This document shows, one piece after another, positions 46,199-58,752 of a stretch of 64,000 nt of DNA; the first letter of the stretch is position 1, and the number at the start of each line of letters is the position of its first letter. The translations under genes were made by a program, and so were the position numbers. Under the pieces are notes generated by a model, which saw only the letters and a program-made list of their open reading frames with translations, searched no databases and was not told the origin of the DNA. Source of the DNA: Tetrahymena elliotti 4EA (lineage: Eukaryota; Ciliophora; Oligohymenophorea; Hymenostomatida; Tetrahymenidae); the NCBI GenBank assembly GCA_000231825.2, contig JH720375.1, positions 190,422-254,421 of the forward strand, given 5' to 3'.

Positions 46199-49100
46199 AT
46201 GCAAGAAGAATAGCAAGGTGGTGGTGGCGGATAACGCTATATTACTATGGGATCAGTTATATCTTTATCTCATCTTGAAGATAATGATTCATTTATTTTT
46301 ATAGATGGACACATAAAGGAGTAAGTTATGGTGAGAAATTTCGGGTTTCTATCTGGTAAGCTTAATGATGAAAGTTTCGGTTAAGCTGGATATAATGTGA
46401 AGGAAGATTATTTAGCAAAAAATCTAAAATTTTCAAGTTGCCTTTTTTAAATTTTACCTAAATTATCAGATAAGCAAAAAGAGGAAATACTTTAAAAAAC
46501 AAAGCTCCCTTAGGATGAAGGAAATAGCTCAGATAGTGAAGATAAAATAAATGCCAAAAGTAAAGCTACTTCTCGCTAATAGTCAAGATTTATAGTAGGC
46601 AGTGGTACTGGAAGTAATATTTAATTTGATAATAATGGAAATGATAATGATGACTACGAGAGTACTTACAAAAAACAAAAAAAAATTAGTTTAGATAAAG
46701 ATAAAGTAGTTTAGCTTCAAGGCAAGTTAATGAATGAATTTAAAGTTAACTATGAAGCTTTTGAAAAGTATAAGCATAATCGTATAACATATAATCAAAC
46801 AATTTAGCTCATGCATGTCAATTCTTCTAAATTTTTAGCTTGCCATCCTATAGAAGCTAATGTTGAAAAGGGCAATTACAGAGTAACATTAGAAGACTAT
46901 ACATCAGAAAATACTCTTTTTAAAATAGTTCCTGCATTCAAATATTAAAAAGATGGTGATCTCGTAATAATTTAGTTTTTATTCCTTATTTTTTAAAATA
47001 GTTTTTCATGATTTAAGCTTATGCAAATATTGGATATTATAGTTTAATATTATTATATAAAGCATTATAGATTTATAGATTGAAAAAATAATAATAACTA
47101 GGATTTATTTATTTATTTACTTTTAGATAGATTTTTAACTGATTTTAAAATTTAAAAAATAAGACAATTTATGCTAATGAAATCATCGTTATTGAGAGGG
47201 TTAATTCTTTCCACAATAAGAAATCTATACTTCATTGCTCTGAAGAGATTACTTAACTAAAATAGATTTCATTCTTAGAAACAAAAAGTTAATTAAGACA
47301 AAATGAATAAAATATAGTAAATCTTTATTTTTATTTTGAGTAAGTTTTTGTAAATTAAAATTAATTATAGAAAAAAGCTGATATAACTCAAGTCAAGTTA
47401 CCACTCAAAGTGGATCACCTATAAAACAAAAGAGTATTAAAAAGAGAAGTAAATATCTCAATAGAAAATGAAGCTGATCCAACAAAATGGAAAGTCAATT
47501 TATTTTCATATTTGATGGAGAACTAGCAAAAATATTTAAAATGCGGAGATGTTATCTGGTTGCATCACTCAGAAGCCAATGCTTGCTTAGGAGCCACAAG
47601 AAAGAGAGAGTTAAAGGATATGAATCAAAATGAATGGCATTACATGGATTCTAAGGAAAATCTTTAGGTTAGTATAGTTCCATCAGATATTTCCACAAAT
47701 TTGGAAGAATATTCAGGAAACACATATGGAATGTGGATTATTGAAAAAAAGAATTTTAAAGTAGGTGGATATGTTTAATTTGACAATTTCTATCGTTTAA
47801 GACATCTCAGCAGTGGACTTTATCTTTCAGTTGAGAGTAATGAATTAAATATTTTTGGGATCTTCTTTGATCTAAACAATTTTAAAAAATAAAAGGTTTA
47901 CATACAGATACATCTGGTACAAGAAAACCTGAAGATATATTGTAAATGAAACTAGTGTATATCCCTTCAGAAAGTTCATTATTTTAGTTTGTTAGTTTAG
48001 AAACAAATCAAGCAGCACAGTAATCAAAAATTATAAAATCTGATTCTTTTGTGCAATTGCGTCATGTTTTAACTTAGACATGGATTGATATTTCTTAAAA
48101 TTAAGAGGTTAAACAGAAATTAAAAAAGAATAAATCTAATGGAAATGAATCATCTACTGCTGATTTAAATCAAGTACCTCAAGTACAAGATTTAAACATG
48201 GTCGTAAAAGAGAATCTAACAAATTCAGTGAGACCCTTTTTGAGTCAAATTAGAAGTGAAAACTAGGTACTATTACAATTTTTTCATTTGAAAATAATTG
48301 ATTTATTTGAAGGAATAAAAAATAAAAATAAACTAAAAATGATAATTATTAGTTTTGGGGAGTGTGTTTAATTAAATACATGTTTTATTTAAAATAGGTC
48401 TTTAAGCTATTTACTGCAAATGAAAGTGATGTTTGGGAAATAAATTACATAAATTCTTCAAGCAAGGAACTGACAAAATTACTTAAGAATATTAAGAAAT
48501 GCTAAATCTAATACTTTACAGTAAATCAAGAATATCCTACTCAACAGCTCAACATAACATAGGATGATTATTAGAAAATTAAGTTTATGAAGAAAAAGCT
48601 GAACAAATTAATTGTTTAGATCAAGCATCTGAATGAATTTTGTAACAATCGTATGCATAACAGTAGTTTTGATTAAAAGTATGGCTCAATTAATCATTAT
48701 AGATAAAAGCTACTTAGGGAATAGTATTACATTGATATTTTAACTTAATTGTTAAATATTATTTTTGAGAACCATGAAATAGAATACTTGAATAGCTTGG
48801 ATAAAATTTATGAGTTAATGATAGAAAAGAAAGCTTAATTAAAGCACAAGAAGAATAGAAACAGCAGAAAATCATTTGCTCTTTCATATACAGTTCTTAA
48901 ATAAAATGATGAAATAAAATATAAATTCAACTCTATTGATTATATTTAGTATATTAAACAAAAAAGATATCTTTGCATTTAAATCTACAGACTTTTAACT
49001 TCAATTTGCAAATAAAATTCTGATAATGAGTACTATATTTTTAATTTGTTTCCTTTATTCTTACATCACTGCAAATATGTCCCACAAGCTATAGATTGTT

Positions 49101-52100
49101 TGATTTCTATTATTGGTTCAAATGAAGCCCTTTTGTTAAAGATGACTGAAAATCTTGTCTTAAAGCATAAAGAAGTATCAAGGAATGCTATAACTTATGA
49201 GAGGTCAGGTACTGGTTAATTTAATGAAGCTGATATGCTCCAGTAAATATTTCTTTTGGAATTAGAAAAATTTATTTTTAAATCATTTTTATAAAAGAAA
49301 ACAATACGGAATCCCAAAAAAAAAAACAAATGATTTATCTCACAACATTGAGTTGTGCAGCAATCTCATGAATTTCTTTATGGATTTAGTATATGATCCT
49401 ACAGCTCCTTTAAAGGCAGATTATTATAGATTCCTTAGCTCTATTTGCAGATTTAAGAATGATGGCATATCATTAAATTAAGAGAGTATCTATAAGCTTT
49501 ACAAAAGCATTCAAAACTCAAATTTATATGCTTCTGACTTTGTAGAAAAATTCAAAAATGGAATTGAATTTCCAGAAGATCCTGAAGATGTATTATTTAT
49601 TATTTGTTTTCTTCATATTCACTAATAATATTTTTTTAATATAGGTAAAATAATTATATCACTAATTGACTTTCCTTTCTGATTTGTCATTTGGCAGAAA
49701 TTTCTAGTGGCTGAGAGAATTGATTATTTATTTTAAATTTGACTATTTACTCTCTAAAATTTGGGAAAACATAAGAACTAACTCAACTATTTCTTTAAGT
49801 AGCTGTTTCAGCAAATTAGCTATGGCTTTATACATAGATCATTACCCCTTATATCGTATACATAGACCTAATTACTGTAGGATTTTCCATGATGTAATTT
49901 TTATTTAATTATTTGTTTTAAATTTTTTATCTTGTTATCATCTTTTCGGTGAAATAAAATAATAAAAATTAATAATATTTTATTTATTTATTTTTTAATA
50001 ATTAATCTCTTTTTTTTAATTTGTTTTATTTTGTGATGGTATGAATAGAAAAATTTATTTTATTTATATAAAAGACTAAAAAAGAGAAATACATCTAAAG
50101 ATTTTAGGCAAATCAAGTTGATCTGTATCAAGGACTTTTAAATAACTTACAGAATTATTTAAAAAATATTTCTGAAAAAGTAGAGTAAGAATTTGGTAAT
50201 CATTAGGCAGCTCCTTAAAAGAAGGGTAAAGAAAATGGGGAATTACAGAGATTTGATACAGAATCTAAAGACACCAACAAATCTGTGGGTGCTTAAATTT
50301 TAAATGAAGATCTGCTCTTTTAATCAGTCAATATGCTAAATTTACTGATCGATTTAGATGTCTTCAACATATTAAACAGAATTTAAGACTATCAAAATAT
50401 TATTCAATATTTGTTAAAAATCTTGATTTATGATAGAATGAATATCACATTCAGTTCTACAGCATATTTTAACTCGAAATCTATATCATAAAAAAAACAA
50501 GATGAAAAGAAGACTGATATTAAAAAAATAGTTAATATTGACTAATTTGTTAAGTTAGATGATTTTAATATATTTGGTAAGAATTATTTAAACACATACA
50601 CAAATTAATTTATTATTAACAAAAAAATAAAAGATGATGATGAAAATGATGAAGATGAAGAAGAAGAAGATGAGAACTTGGAAGAGATTAACAAAGCTTC
50701 ATCTAAGATTGATGAAAATTAATTGTATCATAATCCGTTGATTAGAAGTTATCTTAAGTAAATATTATTTAGAATCAAAAATAAAAACTAAAAATATTTT
50801 TTTTAAAGAATGAATTCTTTGTTAGAGAGCTAAATTCAAAGTGAAGAGGATGGCACCTAATTAGAAATAAATATAAAACTTTAAATATGTGATTTATTTG
50901 ATAAACTACTTGATATGAGACAAGACTATCTTATTGAAAATACAATTTAATGGTTTTATGGAAATATTGGTACTATGGTGAATGAAAAAGAGCAGAGTAA
51001 AATAGAAGAAATAATCTTAGATGGAATTGCTAAAATTTTACCTCCTATTCCTAAAACTGGTATCATAAATATAGACGAAGAAATAGGTAAGCCAAAAGAA
51101 GATAAATCATTACTTCAGATGCTCTCAATCGAGAAAAAAAGAGCTTATAAATTTGAAAATTTCTGTCCAAGTAATTGCTTTGATTAACCATTATTTTATA
51201 CAAATTTACAATCATTTTGTTAAAATAAATAAAAGGTCAATTCCATGATTTGGATACATGGCTCAGTATTTCATATGTAAAGAATGATGACGAACTAACC
51301 AATCCATCTTTTTCAGTTTTACCATATTTAATGCAAAGCTTTATCTTGATGCACAATCCTGAATTAGAAAAGAAGAGTTTGTCTTTGCTGATGAGATTAT
51401 TTAACTAACGTCAAGAATTACTTTAAAATCTAAATAAGCTTGAAGTCATATTTGATAAGCAAAAAGCTATTCTTTACATAATAATGACTAAAAATATTCA
51501 TGAACTTACCCAACTGATTGAGTAGACAGAGGATTGGTTTGAAGAGTTTAGCAAAGATAACTAGTCTTTTGATGAAAATAATAAGGAAGCTGTAAGAGTT
51601 ATTGAAATTATTAAGAATCTTAAAAACTGTTTCTATGATGATTTGGAATTAGATGAAGTAAATCAAAATATTAAACCAAAGAATTCAAAGAAAATCATAG
51701 ATAAAAACAAACAAAAAATATTCAATTACTTAAAAGCCTATATACCTATACTTGATCTCATCAAAGATGGTAAATTAGTTTTAAACACTTTATTTATTTG
51801 TTAATTATTTTTTAAAAAAACCTGAAAATTAATTTGATATTGTAATATGAAAAGGTATGCACCATTTTAATGCTGTTATGTCTGATTATTAATAACCTTA
51901 AAAGAAGAAATAAATGATTTACAATTTGTTCAAGGATACATATGAGCTATTGATCAATTTCTGTATGAATAATGAAGATAACTAAAACCTTTTATATGAG
52001 TCTATTAATGCCTTGTTACAGTACTTACATTATGATGTTGGACAAATTACTCTTCTTTGTGAAATTTTCAGAGACAATATTAACTTGTTAAAAGACAAAT

Positions 52101-55100
52101 AAAATCGTTAAATTATTTAAAGTCTAATTGATCTTATTTTGGACTATGGAAGACAACATAGAGTATTGGATTTCTTCATAATCTTTTAAAAGTGTCAGAA
52201 TACATACATATTTGATAATTAATTGCTAATTCTTAATACCTTTTTACCAATAACTGATTTTGGTGAAGATGAATTAAGACTACTATACTCTTACCCTAAG
52301 TAAAGTGGAGATAGATCTCAAATTATTTTAGATTTTAAAAACGAAGACAAAGATCATAATGAAGTACCCTTCATTGATTATTTCCTCCAAAAAAAGACAG
52401 CAAAAAAAGATGATACCTTTTTCTACCATGCAAAACTTCTTAACATGCTTCTTTAAACAACATACACTCAAGTAATAGATGATAAATAAACTAGTCTCAA
52501 CTAATTGAACACAAAATAGAACTTTAACATATCTATAGCAAAACTGAAGCAAATAGATAGCTCATTTTTAAAAGATTGGCTTATTGAGAATGATAATTTC
52601 TTAAAGGAAGCTACTGAAATCAATCAAGAAGAAGAAAATTAAAATCCTCCAATAAAAAATGAAAATATACTCATTTTTACTCCCAATAAAAAAATTAATC
52701 AAGGTTCTGTTATTTCTAATTTCTCTACTAAGTTTTAGCTTTCTAAAGATGCATAGTTCTCACAAAGAGGTTTTACTCATTTAAAACCATACATTTTAGA
52801 TTTTCTTAAAAACGTTTACATTTTAGGAGAAAGCTAGTCAGGTAATTAATTATTTAATCAATAAATTTACTCTTTTTTTGCAAAATTTATTTTTAGCAAT
52901 TCAAAATTATATAGTAAATTCATTTAAAAAACTTTAATCTAATCATTGATTCTCATTTATTTTTACTTAATTTTAAAAGTTTATCAAGGAGAAATTTAAT
53001 CATCCTATCAGTTCTTAGAAAGAGTCATAAATTTTGAGTAAAATAGAATTAAAGATATAAAATATGCTAGTGAAGTAACAGAATAGTATGCAATCTATAT
53101 TTTTGATCATGTAATTCCCTTTATGTAAGCTTACTTTGATAAATACCTTAGTAATGTGGTACACTATTCAGAGAGAGATAGAAAAGATCTATAAGTAAGC
53201 ACAATTACATAGTAATCAAAAACAAAATAAAATTTTTTTTTAAATAAAGGATATGAAATTATTTGCAAATGAACTTAAAAGAAACATAAGTATTTTTGAT
53301 CATAAATTAGAATTTGAATAAAATGCAAGGGTTATAGAGTTTTTAAGAAAAGTGTTGTAAGATGAAACTATTTAAAATGATATTATTAGAAACAAAGAGG
53401 TCTCTTATTAATATGATCAAAGCTATGAAAATGCAGATCAAATCATTGAGAGCAACATCTTATAAAAAGAAATTAATTTGGGTATGTAAAAATCAGAAAG
53501 CAAGAAAAATGAAGATTCTAATCTCTTGGTAAATTAAAATAATTTTATACTAATCTAATTGATATTTTTTTTAGGAAAAAATTGAACCTAAGGTTGCAAA
53601 AAGTAAATCAGCATTCTCTCACATAACAAATATTGCGGCAAAATTGAAAAGCATAAATATATTGAAATAATTTTCATCTAATAACAATGCTAATGCTGAA
53701 TTTGATAGTAAAATTTCTGATAGTTCTTTGAAGAAGAAATGGAATACTTTCTTGAGATGCCTAAACCAAACTGAAGAGGTAGAGGAATAGATAGATTTAG
53801 AAAAAATGGCTCTAACTGAAGCTTTAATTGAAGTCAAGTAGCTTATACCGGAAGATGTTTACAATTAAATTGAACCTAAGCCAGATCGCTTTGCTCTCAT
53901 TAAAAAATCTATTGTTTTCCTATAATATGCTGTAGAAGACATAACAAATAAAGTAAATTTTAAAGAAAATTTATTATTTACATTAAATATTATTCTCAAA
54001 TAAAAGAATACAATTTAAGTCCTCCTTAAAGTTTTAAGAATCATGGTTGAAAAATGTTCTGACGTGCCTGAGCAAGAAGAGAAAATGCAAAATATTCTTG
54101 ATTAATTAGGTGCTACTCGTATGGTATTGTATGTTATTAGTGAAAACCATAAAAATTTAGATTCTGAGCTACTTAGTGAATTCATTAAGTTCTTATGCAC
54201 TTTACTAAATGATGGAAATAAAAAAGTTTAAAAGACAATATATGAATTTTACATCAGCCATCAAAAATCTGAAATGATATTCAAAAGATTTGATAATATC
54301 ATCAGAAAATAAATATCACAATTGGAATTATAGGTAAACATTTCTTTTTTTCTGAGTTATTTTAAACTAAATTTTAATAAGAAATTATTGATCTTTATGT
54401 AAAAATTAATTAAAAATTTTGTTCGTTCTTATGAAATTTATACTTATTTTGTTTTATTCTTTAATAGGCTAAGAACTAAAAATTAAAAAAAATGAGTGGT
54501 TCAACCAGATATATGAGTTCAAGTGTAGGATCGGGATCAGAAGATGAATAAGAATTTGTCTTTGATAATGATATTGAAGTAAAACTATTGGATGATGTAC
54601 TTACCTTCTTGCAGCTTTCGTGCGAAGGACATTATTTAGATTTATAAGATTATTTAAGACAGCAAACAAACTCTAGAAATAATTTTGATATGATTGATGC
54701 TGTTGTTGATTTACTTAGGACATATTATTATGAGGCAAGGACACAAGTAAAATCAATATATACAAAATAATTTTATTAATTCATTATTTTTTTGAGTGTA
54801 CCTAAATTAAACATTTTAAATTATAGAAAATGTATGATAATATGTGTTAATGCTTTGATACAATAAATGAAATTGTTTAAGGACCTTGCCCTGAAAATTA
54901 AATAGCTGTTTCTGAAAGTAAGTTCTTAGAAATTGCTAATGACTTACTTGCTTCAAATAAACAAAAGCAAGAATAAATTTAAGCTACTTAAAGCATAAAT
55001 TCGAAATCTCCAAGACAAAGCATAAGATGTAAGAAAACAAATATCTTATTTTATTCTAAACTATTTCCTAAAAATTAGATAAAAAGCATGTGAATAAGAA

Positions 55101-57672
55101 TGAAGATCTAGAAGAATGGTAGATTGCTAGACTCCAAAATAAATGTCTGATTGTCGTCTTAAGTTTACTTGAGCAAAGACCTATTAATGATTCCAATATT
55201 ATTATTAAAAAGATTATGAGAAATTTGTCTTTACAATAGTTAGAATATTAGCTTGTTGAAATTTACAGCTTATATGAGGAACTCTATAAAGATGAGTACC
55301 CTCTTGAAAGTCTTATGTATCTTTCAAAAGAACCTGAAAAAGTACCAGAAAACAAACAAAAAAATTTAAAGTGCGTGCCATAAAATGGTTTTTACATCAC
55401 ATTTTTAATTTAATACTATGTAATCAAGAAATTTATTCAATCCTTCGAGAAAAATTAAATATTAAATTATTATAAATAGATGCTTTTGGATGAAAAATAA
55501 GAAAATATTTTTACTTCTCTATATAAGTAGTACAAGGATAAAAAGTTGAAAAATACTTAAAATGCACTTGAAGGTTTACTTTATGGTGATCACTTGTTTG
55601 GATAAATGGCTTCTTTCATTATGAGTATTATCAAAGAAGGTGTCAGAACTGCTAATCAGATGAAAGATTTTGCCATTTAGTAAATCAAAGGAGAAGAAGA
55701 TGAATAAAGAAGAAAGTAAGTAGAAGAAGACCTCCATAGAAAAAATCTTAAGAAAGCTTTCTTATTCTTTTGTGAGAATACTGCTCACATAGATATTGTA
55801 CGTAACGGTGAAGTAGAAATGTAAATATTTTTAACTTATTTTTATTAAAAACAAATAAAAAAAATGTTTAAATCAAATAAGTAATTTTATATTTCTTTAT
55901 CATTAAAAGTGTATTTTTTAATATAATGCCATTCATGCATCACTTGCCTAAAGAAAAGAAAAATGAATTCCATGATCTAGTGGACCGTTAAAGTGTTAAA
56001 TCTAAAGTAGAATTTTTAGTTGCTAATTCACAAGAAATGATTTAAATATGTAAGCATGAATCAGAGCTGAATGAAATGTTTTTTAAATATAAATTTATTG
56101 CTTTGTTTGCCAAGTAAATTAAATTTTATTGAAAATAATGAAATAAATAATTTTTATTTAATAAAAAGTTATGTTAACTTGTGGAAATAGCTGACTTTTA
56201 CAATGACTTTAATTTTGAATATATTTAATATGATTAGCTTTGATGCAGATTTTGGAGATAGATTAAATAATTATTTGCTTGTAGATGTTTAAAACGGTGG
56301 AAGATTTACTTAAGAAAAAACAAAAAGAATTGTAATAAAATTTCATTCATATTAATTTTAGTATTTATTTGATATTCAATTAAAATAGTACTTAATTCTG
56401 GGTATTATCATGACTGTTTGTAGTGTTTTTGTCGTGCTTTTCTTCTTGATTAAGAATGTCCCTCTCATTATATAAAAAACATGGGTTGTAAAATCTGGTA
56501 AAGGAAAAACAAGTATAATCAAGCAAATATCTATTTTTGTGAAGCTGTTTTTAAAGGTTTTGTTCTAGTTCTTGTAAGAAATTGAGGTTATGTATTATAT
56601 TGCGTATGGAGTTCTAGCGGTTTTAGGAACATTTTATCACCCACTATTCTTCACATTCCATTTAACAGAAATATTAATTAGATATCCGACTCTAAAAAAT
56701 GTTATTAAGAGTGTTTACATTCCTAGAAAATCTTTCTATTTAACATTCATTCTTTTTGTTATATTCATTTACTCCTTTACAGTTCTTGCATATAATTTCT
56801 TCCAAGATGATTATTAAGGAAATTGTACAAGAATGTAGGTTTGCTTCTTCTTGAATTTCGATTGGACTTTTAAGGTAATAAAATTTATTATTCCTATTCA
56901 AAAATAACTATTTTTGAAATAAAATTTAGGCCAATGGAGCAGTTGGAGGTTATTTAACATAAAAGGAGCCTGGTAATGGATAATAGGCTTAATAGTATAC
57001 TTTAGGCAGATTACTATTTGATAACTTACAAAACTATATATTGGTCGTTATTTTGGTCGAAATTGTTGCTGGTCTTATAGTAGAAGCCTTTGAAGATTTA
57101 AGAGAAAAAGAGTAGGAAAAAAATAGAGATATTAGTGATAAATGTTTCATTTGTGATAATCAAAAGTAATTTCATTCAATCAAAAATTAATGATTTTATT
57201 ATTATTTATTTACTAAAAGAACTGAGTTTAATAGAAAGCAAGATAATAATGGAGGATTTTAAGAGCATATTAAATTAAATCATCACATGTGGAATTATGT
57301 AAACTTTATAGCTTATCTTGGGGATAAGAAACAAACAGATTTGTCTGGTATTGAAAGTTATGTTATGAGTAAATTAGAAGCAAAAGATGTTACATGGTAA
57401 ATATTTTGAAATTATAAAATTAATATTAAAAAGTTAAATAAAAACAGGTTCCCTATCAATAAAGCTAGAGAATTAAGTAATAGCTATGAAGATGATGAAG
57501 AAGAAGAACAAGATTTGATAAGAAATATGAAGGCGAGTGTAATAATTTATATTGATAAGTTTAACATTATCTTATTTTTATAATAAAAATAAAGCTTTAA
57601 AGTTCTGAAGAAAATCTTTAAGAGTTAAATAAGATGTTCTCGAAATAAAATAAAAAAAAATAAAATGGTTGA
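46199..57672 (+). CDS. IP3-receptor/ryanodine-receptor-type intracellular calcium release channel
   Basis: 24 exons, about 3,203 residues: 46199-46963, 47164-47316, 47371-47836, 47896-48266, 48398-49242, 49298-49589, 49645-49893, 50108-50757, 50809-51170, 51236-51769, 51855-52841, 52980-53194, 53250-53528, 53575-54333, 54468-54746, 54827-55028, 55079-55820, 55910-56113, 56169-56331, 56362-56874, 56930-57165, 57220-57396, 57448-57538, 57595-57672. All phases agree. N-terminal Ins145-type trefoil (MGSVISLSHLED, TIQLMHVNSSKFLACHP), MIR repeat (RLRHLSSGLYLSVES), RIH domains (HHCKYVPQAIDCLISII; LGATRMVLYVISENHKNL), RIH-associated domain (FLQLSCEGHYLDLQDYLRQ; IVQGPCPENQ), then six membrane segments from about 56180. 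The C-tail CFICDNQK...HIKLNHHMWNYVNFIAYLG is typical of this superfamily. Filter region is ANGAVGGYL. It should release Ca2+ from stores. Paramecium has many such CRC genes; the ligand here is unknown. Confidence 0.93.
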
Positions 57673-58027
57673 AGGACAAACAAATCACTCCAAAAATTAT
57701 TTGTTATTTAATATATAATTAATTTTATTTATTATAAAACATCAGTATTTTGTAAAATAAATTAATATTAACTCAATATTATAAATTCTCATGTTTTGGG
57801 AAACCAATCTCTTATATTTGATTTACAATTTAATTTTTATCATTCAAATAATAAAAATAATTCATAGTCAATTTTTAAATACTGAAATATTGTTTGTAAT
57901 CTTAGAAAATTAATCAAATTGATGAGAAATCATTTTTATTCGTATTAAAAATCTGCTAAGTTCTAAATACTTCTTATAGCAAATAATTTGATAATTTATA
58001 AATATAATTCAAATTCAAATTTTATAA
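57673..58027. other. Intergenic
   Basis: AT-rich 3' flank of the calcium channel gene. Nothing recognised. Confidence 0.45.
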
Positions 58028-58255
58028 ATGGATAATTATAAATATCTAATTAGTGAAGATGAAGAAGAGAAAGCTGCTAAAAAATGTAATTATGACCTTT
58101 TATTGCAATTAATTCAAAAAATTTGTCAAGTTTTTAATCTATTTATAAATAATCTTTTTGTTAATCTTAAAAAAGAATCTTTTGTGGGAGTTACTTAAAA
58201 TTTTTATTAATTTATTTATATCTTGAAAGAAATTCTCTTCTGTGTTTCTGTGTGA
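58028..58255 (+). CDS. Possible small protein, 75 residues, or first exon
   Basis: Open in the ciliate code from ATG 58028 to TGA 58253-58255. The start MDNYKYLISEDEEEKAAKK has convincing acidic and charged composition; the rest (LLLQLIQKICQVFNLFINN ... EILFCVSV) is hydrophobic and could equally be intron read-through, since GTAATT follows KK in place. No downstream exon was identified. Family unknown. Confidence 0.3.
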
Positions 58256-58752
58256 ATTTATAATTTAAAATGTTATTGAGGAACAAGCAATCTTAAATTA
58301 TATCAAGTTTATATTAGAAAACTGATATTTTGAATAGAAATTATCTTAATTTGTATAATATTTATTTCAATTTTTTTCACCTTTAATTTTTAAAAAATTT
58401 GATGAAGTTTGTGATTTCTGATGGAAATTTATGATGAGATCAGATAAGATTACATTTTGATTTGGATAATTTTACAATTTATTTGATAAGTAATTAATAA
58501 TCATGTTTAAAATTGAATTCCTTTAATTAAGTAATTTTTGTAGAATAATTGAGTTACTTTTTGATTTTTTTTTCATTCAAATTTTCAAAAGATTTTAGAT
58601 TAAACTGAATTGAATGTAAATTAATTAGAAATTACAAGAAGTGTTAATTTAATCGAAGTATTTATTAAATAATTTTTAATTCAATTTTAAAAGATTAAAA
58701 TTTGTTTGAAAATTAAGATTACTAAAAATAAAAAATAGAAGAATAAAAAAGT
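58256..58752. other. Intergenic
   Basis: AT-rich spacer before the membrane-protein pseudogene. Nothing recognised. Confidence 0.45.
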
